From Bacteroidia bacterium (GTDB lineage Bacteria > Bacteroidota > Bacteroidia > UKL13-3): a DNA stretch of 64,000 nucleotides. The stretch spans positions 24,408 through 88,407 of the forward strand of contig JAIBAK010000010.1 in NCBI GenBank assembly GCA_019695215.1, in the 5' to 3' direction. Of the stretch, positions 1 to 6,461 are shown in pieces. The notes beneath the pieces are model-generated. The model was given only the letters and a program-made list of their open reading frames with translations, ran no database searches and was not told the origin of the DNA. Position 1 is the first letter of the stretch. Each line of letters opens with the position of its first letter. The position numbers were made by a program, and so were the translations under genes.

Positions 1-814
1 AATCAAGGCACACCATTTTAGCGGCACGCCTGGTGGTTCCGCCCGATTTGATGGCACCGGCTGCACGGTCGCCAATTTTCAAAAAGCTCATCAGGCCCGA
101 TGATGTTCCTCCGCCCGAAAGTTTTTCGCCTTCGCCACGAATGCGCGAGAAGTTAGTTCCCACACCCGAGCCGTACTTAAATATACGTGCTTCGCGCACC
201 CACAGGTCCATAATGCCGCCTTCGTTTACCAAATCATCATCTACGCTCAATATAAAGCAGGCATGCGGCTGCGGACGCTCGTAGGCCGAGGTTGATTTTT
301 CAAGCTTTCCGGTGCGCTGGTCCACATAATAGTGGCCCTGCGGTTTGCCGGCAATCCCGTACGAGGAGTGCAGGCCTGTGTTGAACCACTGGGGTGAGTT
401 GGGCGCGCAGCTTTGGTTAATTAATGTATATACGAGTTCATCGTAAAATACCTGTGCATCTTCGGTACTGTTAAAGTATCCGTATTGTTCACCCCATACG
501 CGCCAGCAATGCGCCATGCGGTGAGCCACCTGTTTAATGGATGTTTCTGCGCCAAGACTTCCGTCCGGTTGCGGAACACCCGCTTTACGGAAATACTTTT
601 GCGCAAGGATATCGGTAGCTACCTGACTCCATGCTTTGGGTACTTCCACATTGGTCATTTCAAATACCTTCTCTCCCGAAGGGTTTTTAATGACAGAGGT
701 TCGCTGGTCATACTCGAACATGTCGTAGGGGCTTACACCGTTTTGGGTGTAGAAGCGCTCAAACCTTAACCCGGTTTGGTCTTTTTTACTGGCTTTGCTG
801 CTGGCTTTGTTCAT
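1..814 (-). CDS. nrdJ: Adenosylcobalamin-dependent (class II) ribonucleotide reductase, N-terminal part
   Basis: The first 271 codons are present; the gene runs off the left window edge. The start ATG is at 814-812 (MNKASSKASKK). The translated part carries NSPQWFNTGL, a motif shared by the large class II/NrdJ enzymes, and ends in KSGGTTRRAAKMVCLD, typical of the NrdJ substrate-binding/catalytic barrel. The enzyme makes dNDPs from NDPs using coenzyme B12 and works without oxygen. The long N-terminal region containing HRMAHCWRVWG fits the roughly 850-1200 residue NrdJ type rather than the short Lactobacillus monomer. A clear promoter lies upstream with an 80-90 nt leader. The identity of the family is secure; the C-terminal architecture cannot be seen. 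Confidence 0.93.
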   Translation of the reverse strand, partial: MNKASSKASKKDQTGLRFERFYTQNGVSPYDMFEYDQRTSVIKNPSGEKVFEMTNVEVPKAWSQVATDILAQKYFRKAGVPQPDGSLGAETSIKQVAHRMAHCWRVWGEQYGYFNSTEDAQVFYDELVYTLINQSCAPNSPQWFNTGLHSSYGIAGKPQGHYYVDQRTGKLEKSTSAYERPQPHACFILSVDDDLVNEGGIMDLWVREARIFKYGSGVGTNFSRIRGEGEKLSGGGTSSGLMSFLKIGDRAAGAIKSGGTTRRAAKMVCLD

Positions 815-852
815 GTAGCTATTATCTTTAAGACGTTTGATGATTTGTTACT

Positions 853-880
853 GTTAAACTCCTGTTAAAATCGGGTTAAA
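853..880. repeat. Three GTTAAA repeats phased at 11 bp in the nrdJ leader
   Basis: GTTAAA occurs at 853-858, 864-869 and 875-880, an exact 11-bp step. They lie between the predicted nrdJ transcription start (about 897) and its start codon (814). Role unknown; a helically phased protein site or a leader RNA element are both possible. Confidence 0.5.
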
Positions 881-902
881 AATTTCTTAGGGGTTTTTTA
901 AC

Positions 903-935
903 CAAAAATAGAGGAGTCGTACCCATCCGTTCAAA
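903..935 (-). promoter_or_regulatory. Bacteroidota-type promoter for nrdJ
   Basis: On the minus strand TTTG (935 to 932), 21 bp, then TATTTTTG (910 to 903), matching TTTG/TAnnTTTG. Transcription would start near 897, leaving a leader of about 80-85 nt before the ATG at 814. Confidence 0.7.
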
Positions 936-940
936 CCGCC

Positions 941-949
941 TTATCCACA
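941..949 (+). promoter_or_regulatory. Consensus DnaA box next to the nrdJ promoter
   Basis: TTATCCACA is the perfect 9-mer consensus for DnaA. It sits 5 bp beyond the -33 TTTG of the nrdJ promoter. DnaA boxes control nrdAB in E. coli, so regulation of dNTP supply is a plausible role here; a chance single 9-mer cannot be excluded. Confidence 0.45.
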
Positions 950-1105
950 TAAATGTGCTGTATATTTTTTTTTCTAAGTCTGACAAGGGTTTCAGGCTGT
1001 GAATAACAAAAATTCTTGCAAAAAAACCCTTTATTTGCGGGGAGTTTCAAGGGAAAGAAAATCAAAAGAATAAGGACGTGCGTCTATTTTAAACTACATT
1101 TTTGA

Positions 1106-1858
1106 ATGAAAAACGGCTTACTCACGGATTTGCATAAAAAGGGAAACAAAAAACCCAAAAAATTCGCTTTATTACTCGACCCCGACTCGTTTGAGAACAA
1201 TAAATCGATACAGCGGGTGTGTAAGGTAAGTGAAGAATCGGGGGTTGATTTACTATTGGTAGGCGGAAGTTTAATTGCTAACGGAAACCTGGAAGAGTGC
1301 GTGAAAACATTGCGCAAATACACCGCCATTCCGGTGTATTTGTTTCCGGGTGACAACTTACAGATAAGCGAACAGGCGCATGGTATTTTATTGCTGTCGC
1401 TCATATCGGGTCGTAATCCTGATTTACTTATAGGAAAACATGTGCTGGCTGCTCCGCGGTTAAAGAAAAGCAACCTGCAGGTAGTTCCTACCGGCTATAT
1501 GCTTATTGATGGCGGACATATTACCTCGGTGAGCTACATGAGCAACACCACCCCTATTCCGTCTGATAAAGCAGACATTGCGATGTGTACTGCCATGGCC
1601 GGAGAGCTGCTGGGGCTGCAATTAATCTATATGGATGCCGGAAGCGGAGCCGCGCACCCCATCCCCGAAACCATGATAAAGAAGGTAAAAGGTGCCATTT
1701 CTATCCCGCTGGTGGTGGGTGGCGGTATTCGCACAGCCGAGCAGGCTACCAAAGCCTGCAAAGCCGGAGCCGATATGATTGTAGTGGGTAATGCAGTAGA
1801 GAAAGACATAGAACTGATAAGGGAAATTGCCGCAGCCGTGCACTCGGTAAAAGCCTGA
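1106..1858 (+). CDS. Geranylgeranylglyceryl phosphate synthase family protein (PcrB-like, Bacteroidota type)
   Basis: A 250-residue TIM-barrel prenyltransferase. Visible signatures are LLDPDSF near residue 25, VGGSL near 52 (substrate entry), MDAGSGA near 177 and the phosphate-binding VVGGGIRT near 200 followed by GADMIVVGNAVE. The family joins sn-glycerol-1-phosphate to geranylgeranyl-PP; members from Flavobacterium are known to be active GGGP synthases although the organisms do not make bulk archaeal lipids, so the final product is unknown. ATG start at 1106. Monocistronic, divergent from nrdJ and convergent with the DUF2892 gene. I do not see a good TAnnTTTG box upstream. Confidence 0.9.
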   Translation: MKNGLLTDLHKKGNKKPKKFALLLDPDSFENNKSIQRVCKVSEESGVDLLLVGGSLIANGNLEECVKTLRKYTAIPVYLFPGDNLQISEQAHGILLLSLISGRNPDLLIGKHVLAAPRLKKSNLQVVPTGYMLIDGGHITSVSYMSNTTPIPSDKADIAMCTAMAGELLGLQLIYMDAGSGAAHPIPETMIKKVKGAISIPLVVGGGIRTAEQATKACKAGADMIVVGNAVEKDIELIREIAAAVHSVKA

Positions 1859-1892
1859 AAAAAGGCCGATCTCTCACCAGGAGAAACCGGCC
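1858..1892 (-). terminator. Rho-independent terminator of the DUF2892 operon
   Basis: Read on the minus strand: GGCCG (1892-1888) and TCTC pair with GAGA and CGGCC (1868-1864), then a run of six T (1863-1858). The T run overlaps the stop codon of the convergent GGGP synthase gene. Confidence 0.75.
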
Positions 1893-1920
1893 CAACCTAA
1901 AACCCCCTAATCAACCCTTC

Positions 1921-2130
1921 CTATTCTTTTTTGGCGGCACAGGTGCTTAGCCCCACCAAGGTGTACAGCGGACAAAAACTCATAATGGCCGTAAGTGTAA
2001 ACACCGCAGCCAATACAATAAGCACCAAACCTAATGTGCCGGTTATTGTTCCGTTAAAATAAAGCACAGCAATAATGGCTGAAATAATTAAGCGGATTAC
2101 CCGGTCCGCATTGCCCATGTTACGTTTCAT
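1921..2130 (-). CDS. DUF2892 (YgaP-like transmembrane) protein
   Basis: 69 residues: short basic N-terminus with GNADRVIRL, then two hydrophobic segments (about 15-32 and 36-55) separated by a GT-rich turn, and the FCPLYTLVGLST end that is the hallmark of the DUF2892 family. This is the membrane domain found alone or fused to rhodanese (YgaP); function of the stand-alone form is not known, though it often accompanies sulfurtransferase or redox-responsive genes. It lies 12 bp downstream of a 33-residue membrane ORF and shares its promoter. Confidence 0.85.
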   Translation of the reverse strand: MKRNMGNADRVIRLIISAIIAVLYFNGTITGTLGLVLIVLAAVFTLTAIMSFCPLYTLVGLSTCAAKKE

Positions 2131-2142
2131 ATTTTTATTGGT

Positions 2143-2244
2143 TTAAGAATTAAAAAACTGAATGACTAAAGCTATGGCTGAAACAAGGGACAGACACAAC
2201 AAACACACCAGTACTAATTTTTTCCATTGGCTATGTTGTTTCAT
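2143..2244 (-). CDS. Small single-pass membrane protein, upstream partner of the DUF2892 gene
   Basis: 33 residues, MKQHSQWKK followed by one hydrophobic span rich in Leu, Val and Cys and a short polar end. A longer in-frame reading (to 2376) exists but runs through the operator and promoter, so I take the ATG at 2244. The predicted transcription start is at or next to this ATG, so it would be leaderless, or the segment is simply the leader of the DUF2892 mRNA. No recognised family. Confidence 0.45.
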   Translation of the reverse strand: MKQHSQWKKLVLVCLLCLSLVSAIALVIQFFNS

Positions 2245-2249
2245 CCAAA

Positions 2250-2298
2250 CAAAGCTACATAAAAAACCTTGAAAGCTTATGTAACCTTGGTTACATAA
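2250..2298 (-). promoter_or_regulatory. Promoter with CRP/FNR-geometry operator for the DUF2892 operon
   Basis: A perfect inverted repeat (arms TTATGTAACC at 2277-2286 and GGTTACATAA at 2289-2298, 2-bp centre) has the TGTAA-N6-TTACA spacing of CRP/FNR family sites. On the minus strand TAGCTTTG (2257 to 2250) follows at the -7 position, with the palindrome replacing a -33 TTTG. The palindrome centre is about 41-42 bp before the predicted start, the class II activator position. Confidence 0.65.
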
Positions 2299-2458
2299 AT
2301 GAAACATGCAACAGCCGGTACCTAACTGTACCCGTCTGCCATTAGTTGAAATAAAAATGAGCAAGGGTAGAATCATAAAAACAGCCCCATCACGTACAAT
2401 TCGTTTTTACAACATGGAAAGACAGCCATCCTTCATTTTAATTTTTTAATTTAACAAA

Positions 2459-2491
2459 TTTGTTTTTACCAGAATTTAGCTGTTAGCTTTG
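2459..2491 (+). promoter_or_regulatory. Orphan Bacteroidota-type promoter
   Basis: TTTG (2459-2462), 21 bp, TAGCTTTG (2484-2491), both exact. It points at the 35-codon reading frame starting at 2513 and otherwise at the back of the lipoprotein gene, so its product is unclear (short mRNA, small RNA, antisense RNA, or leftover of a lost gene). Confidence 0.55.
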
Positions 2492-2512
2492 TTATAATAA
2501 TAACTAACTGTT

Positions 2513-2620
2513 ATGAAAACAAACCATTTGCTTCTGTTTAGATTCTGCATCCTTAGTCACAGACTAAGGATAGCTGGGGATGCGCAGGTGCAATATCGTA
2601 CACTACCGATCAATTACTGA
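2513..2620 (+). pseudogene. 35-residue ORF behind a strong promoter, probable truncated gene start
   Basis: ATG 2513 to TGA 2618-2620. It begins like a lipoprotein or secretion signal (MKTNHLLLFRFCIL) but the next residues are polar and the frame stops inside the 3' end of the convergent lipoprotein gene. Best read as the remnant of a secreted-protein gene; a genuine micropeptide is possible. Confidence 0.3.
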
Positions 2621-3049
2621 TAAAGTAAAAGATGTGTCTATGTATGAAATATTGTTGTCTTGATCCTTTAGAAAGAGAGTTATTTTATGGAATTTATGAA
2701 GTCCTGCCTTATCATAGCCAACCCAAATTTTTACAGTATCATTTTCAATTTCCAATTCCTTTTTGCAAATGATTTGCAATCTGGATGTGTCGTTAAATTG
2801 TATCTCGTAAGGATGATCACAATCTACAAATGCAGATAATATTTTCACAGACTCATTGACTGGAAATACTTTATTGCAAACAATACTATCAACATAAACT
2901 ATAGAATCGGTAATGATACTAACAGCGTGCTTCGAAGAAAGTATTAGAATATTGTGATTCCCTACTTGTTGAGCCTGCTGAGTTTTTTTTTCGCAGGCGA
3001 CTAATACCATAGCTACTATATAAAAGAAAATCCTTATTATTAATTTCAT
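2603..3049 (-). CDS. Uncharacterised lipoprotein
   Basis: 148 residues. N-terminus MKLIIRIFFYIVAMVLVACEKK has a lipobox with Cys at residue 19, so it is exported and lipidated. The mature part is mostly beta-strand-like and may be an immunoglobulin-like or PKD-like sandwich; there is no motif that names a family. AT-rich and poor in GC codons compared with neighbours such as the E1 gene. It sits downstream of the E1 gene behind a GC-rich hairpin, without a visible TAnnTTTG promoter. Confidence 0.6.
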   Translation of the reverse strand: MKLIIRIFFYIVAMVLVACEKKTQQAQQVGNHNILILSSKHAVSIITDSIVYVDSIVCNKVFPVNESVKILSAFVDCDHPYEIQFNDTSRLQIICKKELEIENDTVKIWVGYDKAGLHKFHKITLFLKDQDNNISYIDTSFTLSVIDR

Positions 3050-3105
3050 ATATACTATTTTTTTGGTCCAGTATAACTTTTACCTCCGATAGAATCCCCC
3101 AAACT

Positions 3106-3129
3106 CGCGCGCGTTTGCAAACGCGTGTG
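3106..3129 (-). terminator. GC-rich hairpin after the E1 gene
   Basis: Core palindrome CGCGTTTGCAAACGCG (3110-3125), extended by C-G and G-T pairs to 3106-3129. It lies 6 bp past the E1 stop codon. There is no T run, so it may be an mRNA-stabilising 3' hairpin or a site for a dimeric protein instead of an intrinsic terminator. Confidence 0.4.
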
Positions 3130-3135
3130 CCTTCA

Positions 3136-5112
3136 TCAAAAACCCATCAGCTCCAGCAGTTCTTTTTTAAACCGCTCCTTTGGCAGAAAATTTTGCTCCA
3201 GTGAAATGGCAAAAGGTACAGGCGTATCCAAACTTCCGCAGCGGTACACAGGTGCATCTAATTTTTGAAAACAATGTTTGGCAATATGAGCCGCTATCTC
3301 GGCACCAATGCCGCCCGCCAGCGTATCCTCGTGAAACACCATGGCTTTGCCGGTTTTGTTTACGCTGGCCTCCACCGCCTCTTTATCCCACGGCAATAAG
3401 GAGCGCAGGTCAATAATATCGGCATCAATGCCCAGTTCTTCGCATACTTCTCCGGCCCAGTACACAGCGGCTCCATAGGTAATAATGCTCACTTCATTTC
3501 CTTCGCGCACTTTTTTGGCCTTGCCAATCTCTATGGTGTAATAGTCGTCAAACACGTCTTCCTCTACACTGCGGTAAAGCGCTTTGTGCTCAAAAAACAA
3601 TACCGGGTTTGGGTCTTCAAAAGCCGAGAGCAATAATCCCTTGGCATCACTTGGTGAGGAAGGGTATAAAATTTTTAATCCGGGCACATGAAAAAACCAG
3701 GCTTCGTTGCTTTGCGAGTGAAAGGGCCCTGCACCCACACCTGCACCGGTGGGCATACGCACCACCACATCGGCAGGCTGCTCCCAGCGGTAATGCGATT
3801 TAGCGAGGTTATTTACAATCTGATTAAATCCGCAGGTAACAAAATCGGCAAACTGCATTTCAACCATGGCCTTCATGCCTTTGATGGAAAGTCCGTAGGC
3901 CGCTCCCACAATGGCGCTTTCGCACAGAGGTGTGTTGCGCACACGGCCTTTGCCAAACTGCTCCACAAAACCCTGCGTTACTTTAAACACGCCTCCGTAT
4001 CCGGCAATATCCTGCCCCATCAGCACTAATTGCGGGTGTTTTTCCATGGCCTGCCGCAGTCCGTCAGACACGGCATCCACCAAACGCTTCGCTGATTTTT
4101 TTTCGGAAGCCGGAGCCGTACTCACCGATACGTGCGGAGTGTACACATCGGCCAGTTCATATTCCGTTTCGGGAGTAATATCGGGTTCGGCAAAAACCGT
4201 TTCTACTGCGTGATCAATTTCTGTTTTTATTTCGTTGCGGTACTCTTCAATGAGCTCATTCGTGAGAATATTTTCTTTAAGCAGCCACTGTTCGTAATTG
4301 GTGAGCGGATCTTTTTTACCCCATTCGTCAAACAGTTCCTGCGGTACGTATTTGGTCCCCGAGGCTTCTTCATGTCCGCGCATTCTAAACGTCATGCACT
4401 CCAGCAGCACCGGTCGCGGGCGATGCCGCATGGAAGTGGCCAGACTTTTAATACTATCATACACATCGAGCACATTGTTGCCGTCTACCTGATGGCTTTC
4501 CATACCGTAGCCGGTTCCTTTATCAATAAACCGTTTAAATTTAAACTGCTCGTTGCTTGGAGTAGAAAGTCCGTAGCCGTTGTTTTCAACTAAAAATATC
4601 ACGGGCAAATCCCAAACAGCCGCAGTGTTCAGCGCTTCGTGAAAATCGCCTTCGCTGGCTCCCCCGTCACCCGAAAAAACCAGAGCCACCTTTTTTTCTT
4701 CTTTCAGTAAACCGCCAAGTGCAATGCCATCGGCCACGCCAAGCATAGCCCCCAGATGCGAAATCATTCCCACAATATGGTACTCATTGGTGCCAAAGTG
4801 AAAAGAGCGTTCGCGGCCCTTACTGAAACCGCTGAATTTTCCCTGCCACTGAGCCAATAATTTGGTTAATGGAATATCGCGGTTGGTAAAAACCCCCAGA
4901 TTACGGTGCAGGGGCAAAATGTATTCATCTTTATCAAGTGCCAGCGTAGCTCCGGCCGATATGGCCTCCTGCCCTATACCCGAAAACCATTTGCTCACCT
5001 TTCCCTGCCGCAGCAGAATGAGCATTTTTTCTTCAATCATGCGGGGTTTTAGAATTCCCCTGTACAGCTTTAAGAGCGTGGAGTTGTCGTAAAATTTTTT
5101 CTGAAAGTTCAT
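3136..5112 (-). CDS. Fused alpha/beta E1 component of a 2-oxoacid (branched-chain/pyruvate) dehydrogenase
   Basis: 658 residues. Residues about 1-320 form the alpha-type half with the thiamine-diphosphate motif from GDG (about 147) to ENN (about 177); residues about 340-658 form the beta-type half (MGQDIAGYGGVF, ESAIVGAAYGLS, PTGAGVGAGPFHSQSNE). In most bacteria these are two genes; the single-chain form is common in Bacteroidota and usually annotated as 2-oxoisovalerate dehydrogenase. It decarboxylates the 2-oxoacid and acylates the lipoyl domain of E2. No E2 or E3 gene is in the window. A TACCTTTG box ends 8 bp before the ATG, giving a nearly leaderless mRNA. Confidence 0.9.
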   Translation of the reverse strand: MNFQKKFYDNSTLLKLYRGILKPRMIEEKMLILLRQGKVSKWFSGIGQEAISAGATLALDKDEYILPLHRNLGVFTNRDIPLTKLLAQWQGKFSGFSKGRERSFHFGTNEYHIVGMISHLGAMLGVADGIALGGLLKEEKKVALVFSGDGGASEGDFHEALNTAAVWDLPVIFLVENNGYGLSTPSNEQFKFKRFIDKGTGYGMESHQVDGNNVLDVYDSIKSLATSMRHRPRPVLLECMTFRMRGHEEASGTKYVPQELFDEWGKKDPLTNYEQWLLKENILTNELIEEYRNEIKTEIDHAVETVFAEPDITPETEYELADVYTPHVSVSTAPASEKKSAKRLVDAVSDGLRQAMEKHPQLVLMGQDIAGYGGVFKVTQGFVEQFGKGRVRNTPLCESAIVGAAYGLSIKGMKAMVEMQFADFVTCGFNQIVNNLAKSHYRWEQPADVVVRMPTGAGVGAGPFHSQSNEAWFFHVPGLKILYPSSPSDAKGLLLSAFEDPNPVLFFEHKALYRSVEEDVFDDYYTIEIGKAKKVREGNEVSIITYGAAVYWAGEVCEELGIDADIIDLRSLLPWDKEAVEASVNKTGKAMVFHEDTLAGGIGAEIAAHIAKHCFQKLDAPVYRCGSLDTPVPFAISLEQNFLPKERFKKELLELMGF

Positions 5113-5119
5113 GGTAGTG

Positions 5120-5127
5120 CAAAGGTA
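5120..5127 (-). promoter_or_regulatory. -7 box of the E1 gene
   Basis: TACCTTTG on the minus strand, ending 8 nt before the ATG at 5112. Transcription would begin 0-4 nt before the start codon. No convincing -33 TTTG at the usual distance. Confidence 0.5.
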
Positions 5128-5170
5128 TGTTGTGTCATAGTGAATCTTTTAATTGTGGGATCACATTTTT

Positions 5171-6028
5171 TCAACTCTTTTTTCTTTGCCAGAACTCATT
5201 TCCGTTTGTTTGTTGTCCTGTCACAAACGAAGCGGCTGCAGATTTTGATGAAAAAATAACGTCTTTTAATAACTCTAGAGCTGTCCCTCTTTTTTGCCAA
5301 AAGCTTTTGTCTTTATGGATCTCCTCGATATGTTTATATTTTGACCTGTTAGTTGGAGAAAAGGTAGTTCCTTTAAGAACTTTGATGGTTTTTTCATCAT
5401 AAATCTCGGCTATTGCTTTAAATTCTTTCTTTGTACCTTCTACCCTAAAAAACACCGAGCCGTTTCCAGCTATTTTTTCTGAGGTTATTTTTGAAACATT
5501 ATCTTTTCTTTTATTATTTGTCCCGACAGATCTATTGCTCCTTCCTTTTTCTTCCGAATTGAGCTTACTGCTGTCATTTGAAATAAATCTAAACAATTGA
5601 AGCAAATATTCAAGAGCACGAACATTTTCTGTTTGAGTTGTTGTTGCTTGTAAATTAGTAGAAGAGGGCCTTTGTTTGTTTTTTACTCCGTGGGAAGCGA
5701 AATGGCTTTCATAGAACTCAAGCCTAGTATCCATATCCTTGCAAGAAAAAACCAAAGCGAACTCCCACTCATTGTTTTTTTGTTTGTGATCGCTATCTCT
5801 TCTAAGAAATCCCTGCTTCGTTTTTCCAACATACGCTATTTTTTGTTGAGCCAATGGTTCAATGTGAAAGTAAAGACAAGAAGAATAAGCCTTTTCTGTT
5901 AATACCTCCTTAAGTCCGGAACTATTTATATCGTTTTTGTGTATAACAAAAAAAACTTTATCAGAGTTTTTGTACTCCAACTTAAAACTTCGTTCTCCGT
6001 AAGTGACAAGATTATGATTGTGCACCAT
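5171..6028 (-). CDS. GIY-YIG nuclease-like protein with C-terminal DUF4357 domain
   Basis: 285 residues. The N-terminal half resembles a GIY-YIG nuclease: LYF at 52-54 and YVGKT at 66-70 stand for the GIY and YIG elements, Arg residues at 76-77 (FLRR), and FYESHF with Glu107 as the likely metal-binding acid. A polar linker (about 135-190) follows, then DUF4357 (about 200-275), recognisable by SKSAAASFVTG and the NG.EFW end. GIY-YIG/DUF4357 proteins are found scattered, often near restriction or mobile genes; biological role not established. The gene is clearly more AT-rich than its flanks and stands alone, suggesting acquisition. Confidence 0.7.
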   Translation of the reverse strand: MVHNHNLVTYGERSFKLEYKNSDKVFFVIHKNDINSSGLKEVLTEKAYSSCLYFHIEPLAQQKIAYVGKTKQGFLRRDSDHKQKNNEWEFALVFSCKDMDTRLEFYESHFASHGVKNKQRPSSTNLQATTTQTENVRALEYLLQLFRFISNDSSKLNSEEKGRSNRSVGTNNKRKDNVSKITSEKIAGNGSVFFRVEGTKKEFKAIAEIYDEKTIKVLKGTTFSPTNRSKYKHIEEIHKDKSFWQKRGTALELLKDVIFSSKSAAASFVTGQQTNGNEFWQRKKS

Positions 6029-6063
6029 GAAATACTTTTTAATGTGTAAAAATAAAGATAAAA

Positions 6064-6098
6064 CAAAGGTAGCAAAAGCGGGCTATCAAAAAGCCAAA
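6064..6098 (-). promoter_or_regulatory. Promoter of the GIY-YIG/DUF4357 gene
   Basis: On the minus strand TTTG (6098 to 6095), 23 bp, TACCTTTG (6071 to 6064). Leader of about 30 nt to the ATG at 6028. Confidence 0.6.
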
Positions 6099-6188
6099 CC
6101 GAAGGAGGCAAACCAAAGTGATTTTTAAACAACACGCGGTCAGCAACATGCCTTGGAAACAAGCAGTAGCGAATCCCGATAATTTTTG

Positions 6189-6196
6189 TACCTTTG
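6189..6196 (+). promoter_or_regulatory. -7 box of the tatA-gatA operon
   Basis: TACCTTTG at 6189-6196. Because transcription should start near 6203, it rules out the earlier in-frame ATG at 6194 and sets the tatA start at 6218. Confidence 0.55.
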
Positions 6197-6217
6197 ACCC
6201 TTCAAAAACAAAAGCTC

Positions 6218-6439
6218 ATGCAATTGCTCAATACACTTTTATTCAGCATGCCCGGTGGAGGCGAATGGATTATCATCCTGCTTGCTGTGATTCTGCTTTT
6301 TGGCGGTAAAAAAATTCCTGAACTCATGCGTGGCATTGGCCAGGGTGTTCGTGAATTTAACGATGCCAAAAAAAGCGTGAAGTCGCAGATTGAAGAGGGG
6401 ATGAAAGAAAAAGACCGCTCGGCTGAAGAAAAAAAATAA
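6218..6439 (+). CDS. tatA: Twin-arginine translocase subunit TatA/E
   Basis: 73 residues from ATG 6218. Short polar N-terminus ending in GGGEW, one hydrophobic span ([15 protein letters not shown]), then the amphipathic helix [20 protein letters not shown] with the conserved FGxxKIPEL pattern, and an acidic/basic tail. TatA oligomerises to let folded proteins with twin-Arg signals cross the inner membrane with TatC. No tatC is in the window. It is the first gene of a unit with gatA 22 bp downstream and two peptidoglycan-related genes after that. Confidence 0.9.
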   Translation: MQLLNTLLFSMPGGGEWIIILLAVILLFGGKKIPELMRGIGQGVREFNDAKKSVKSQIEEGMKEKDRSAEEKK

Positions 6440-6461
6440 GGTCCAAAACACGACAGATTGT

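Larger units (their letters stand above)
2245..2602. other. Intergenic region between the DUF2892 operon and a lipoprotein gene
   Basis: Holds the CRP-geometry operator and promoter facing left (2250-2298), then AT-rich sequence, and an orphan rightward promoter (2459-2491) with the short ORF at 2513. Nothing else is recognisable between 2299 and 2458. Confidence 0.5.

Noticed and set aside
815..905. B12 riboswitch or NrdR box upstream of nrdJ
   Set aside because: The leader is too short for a cobalamin riboswitch and no B12-box-like sequence or paired NrdR sites are visible.
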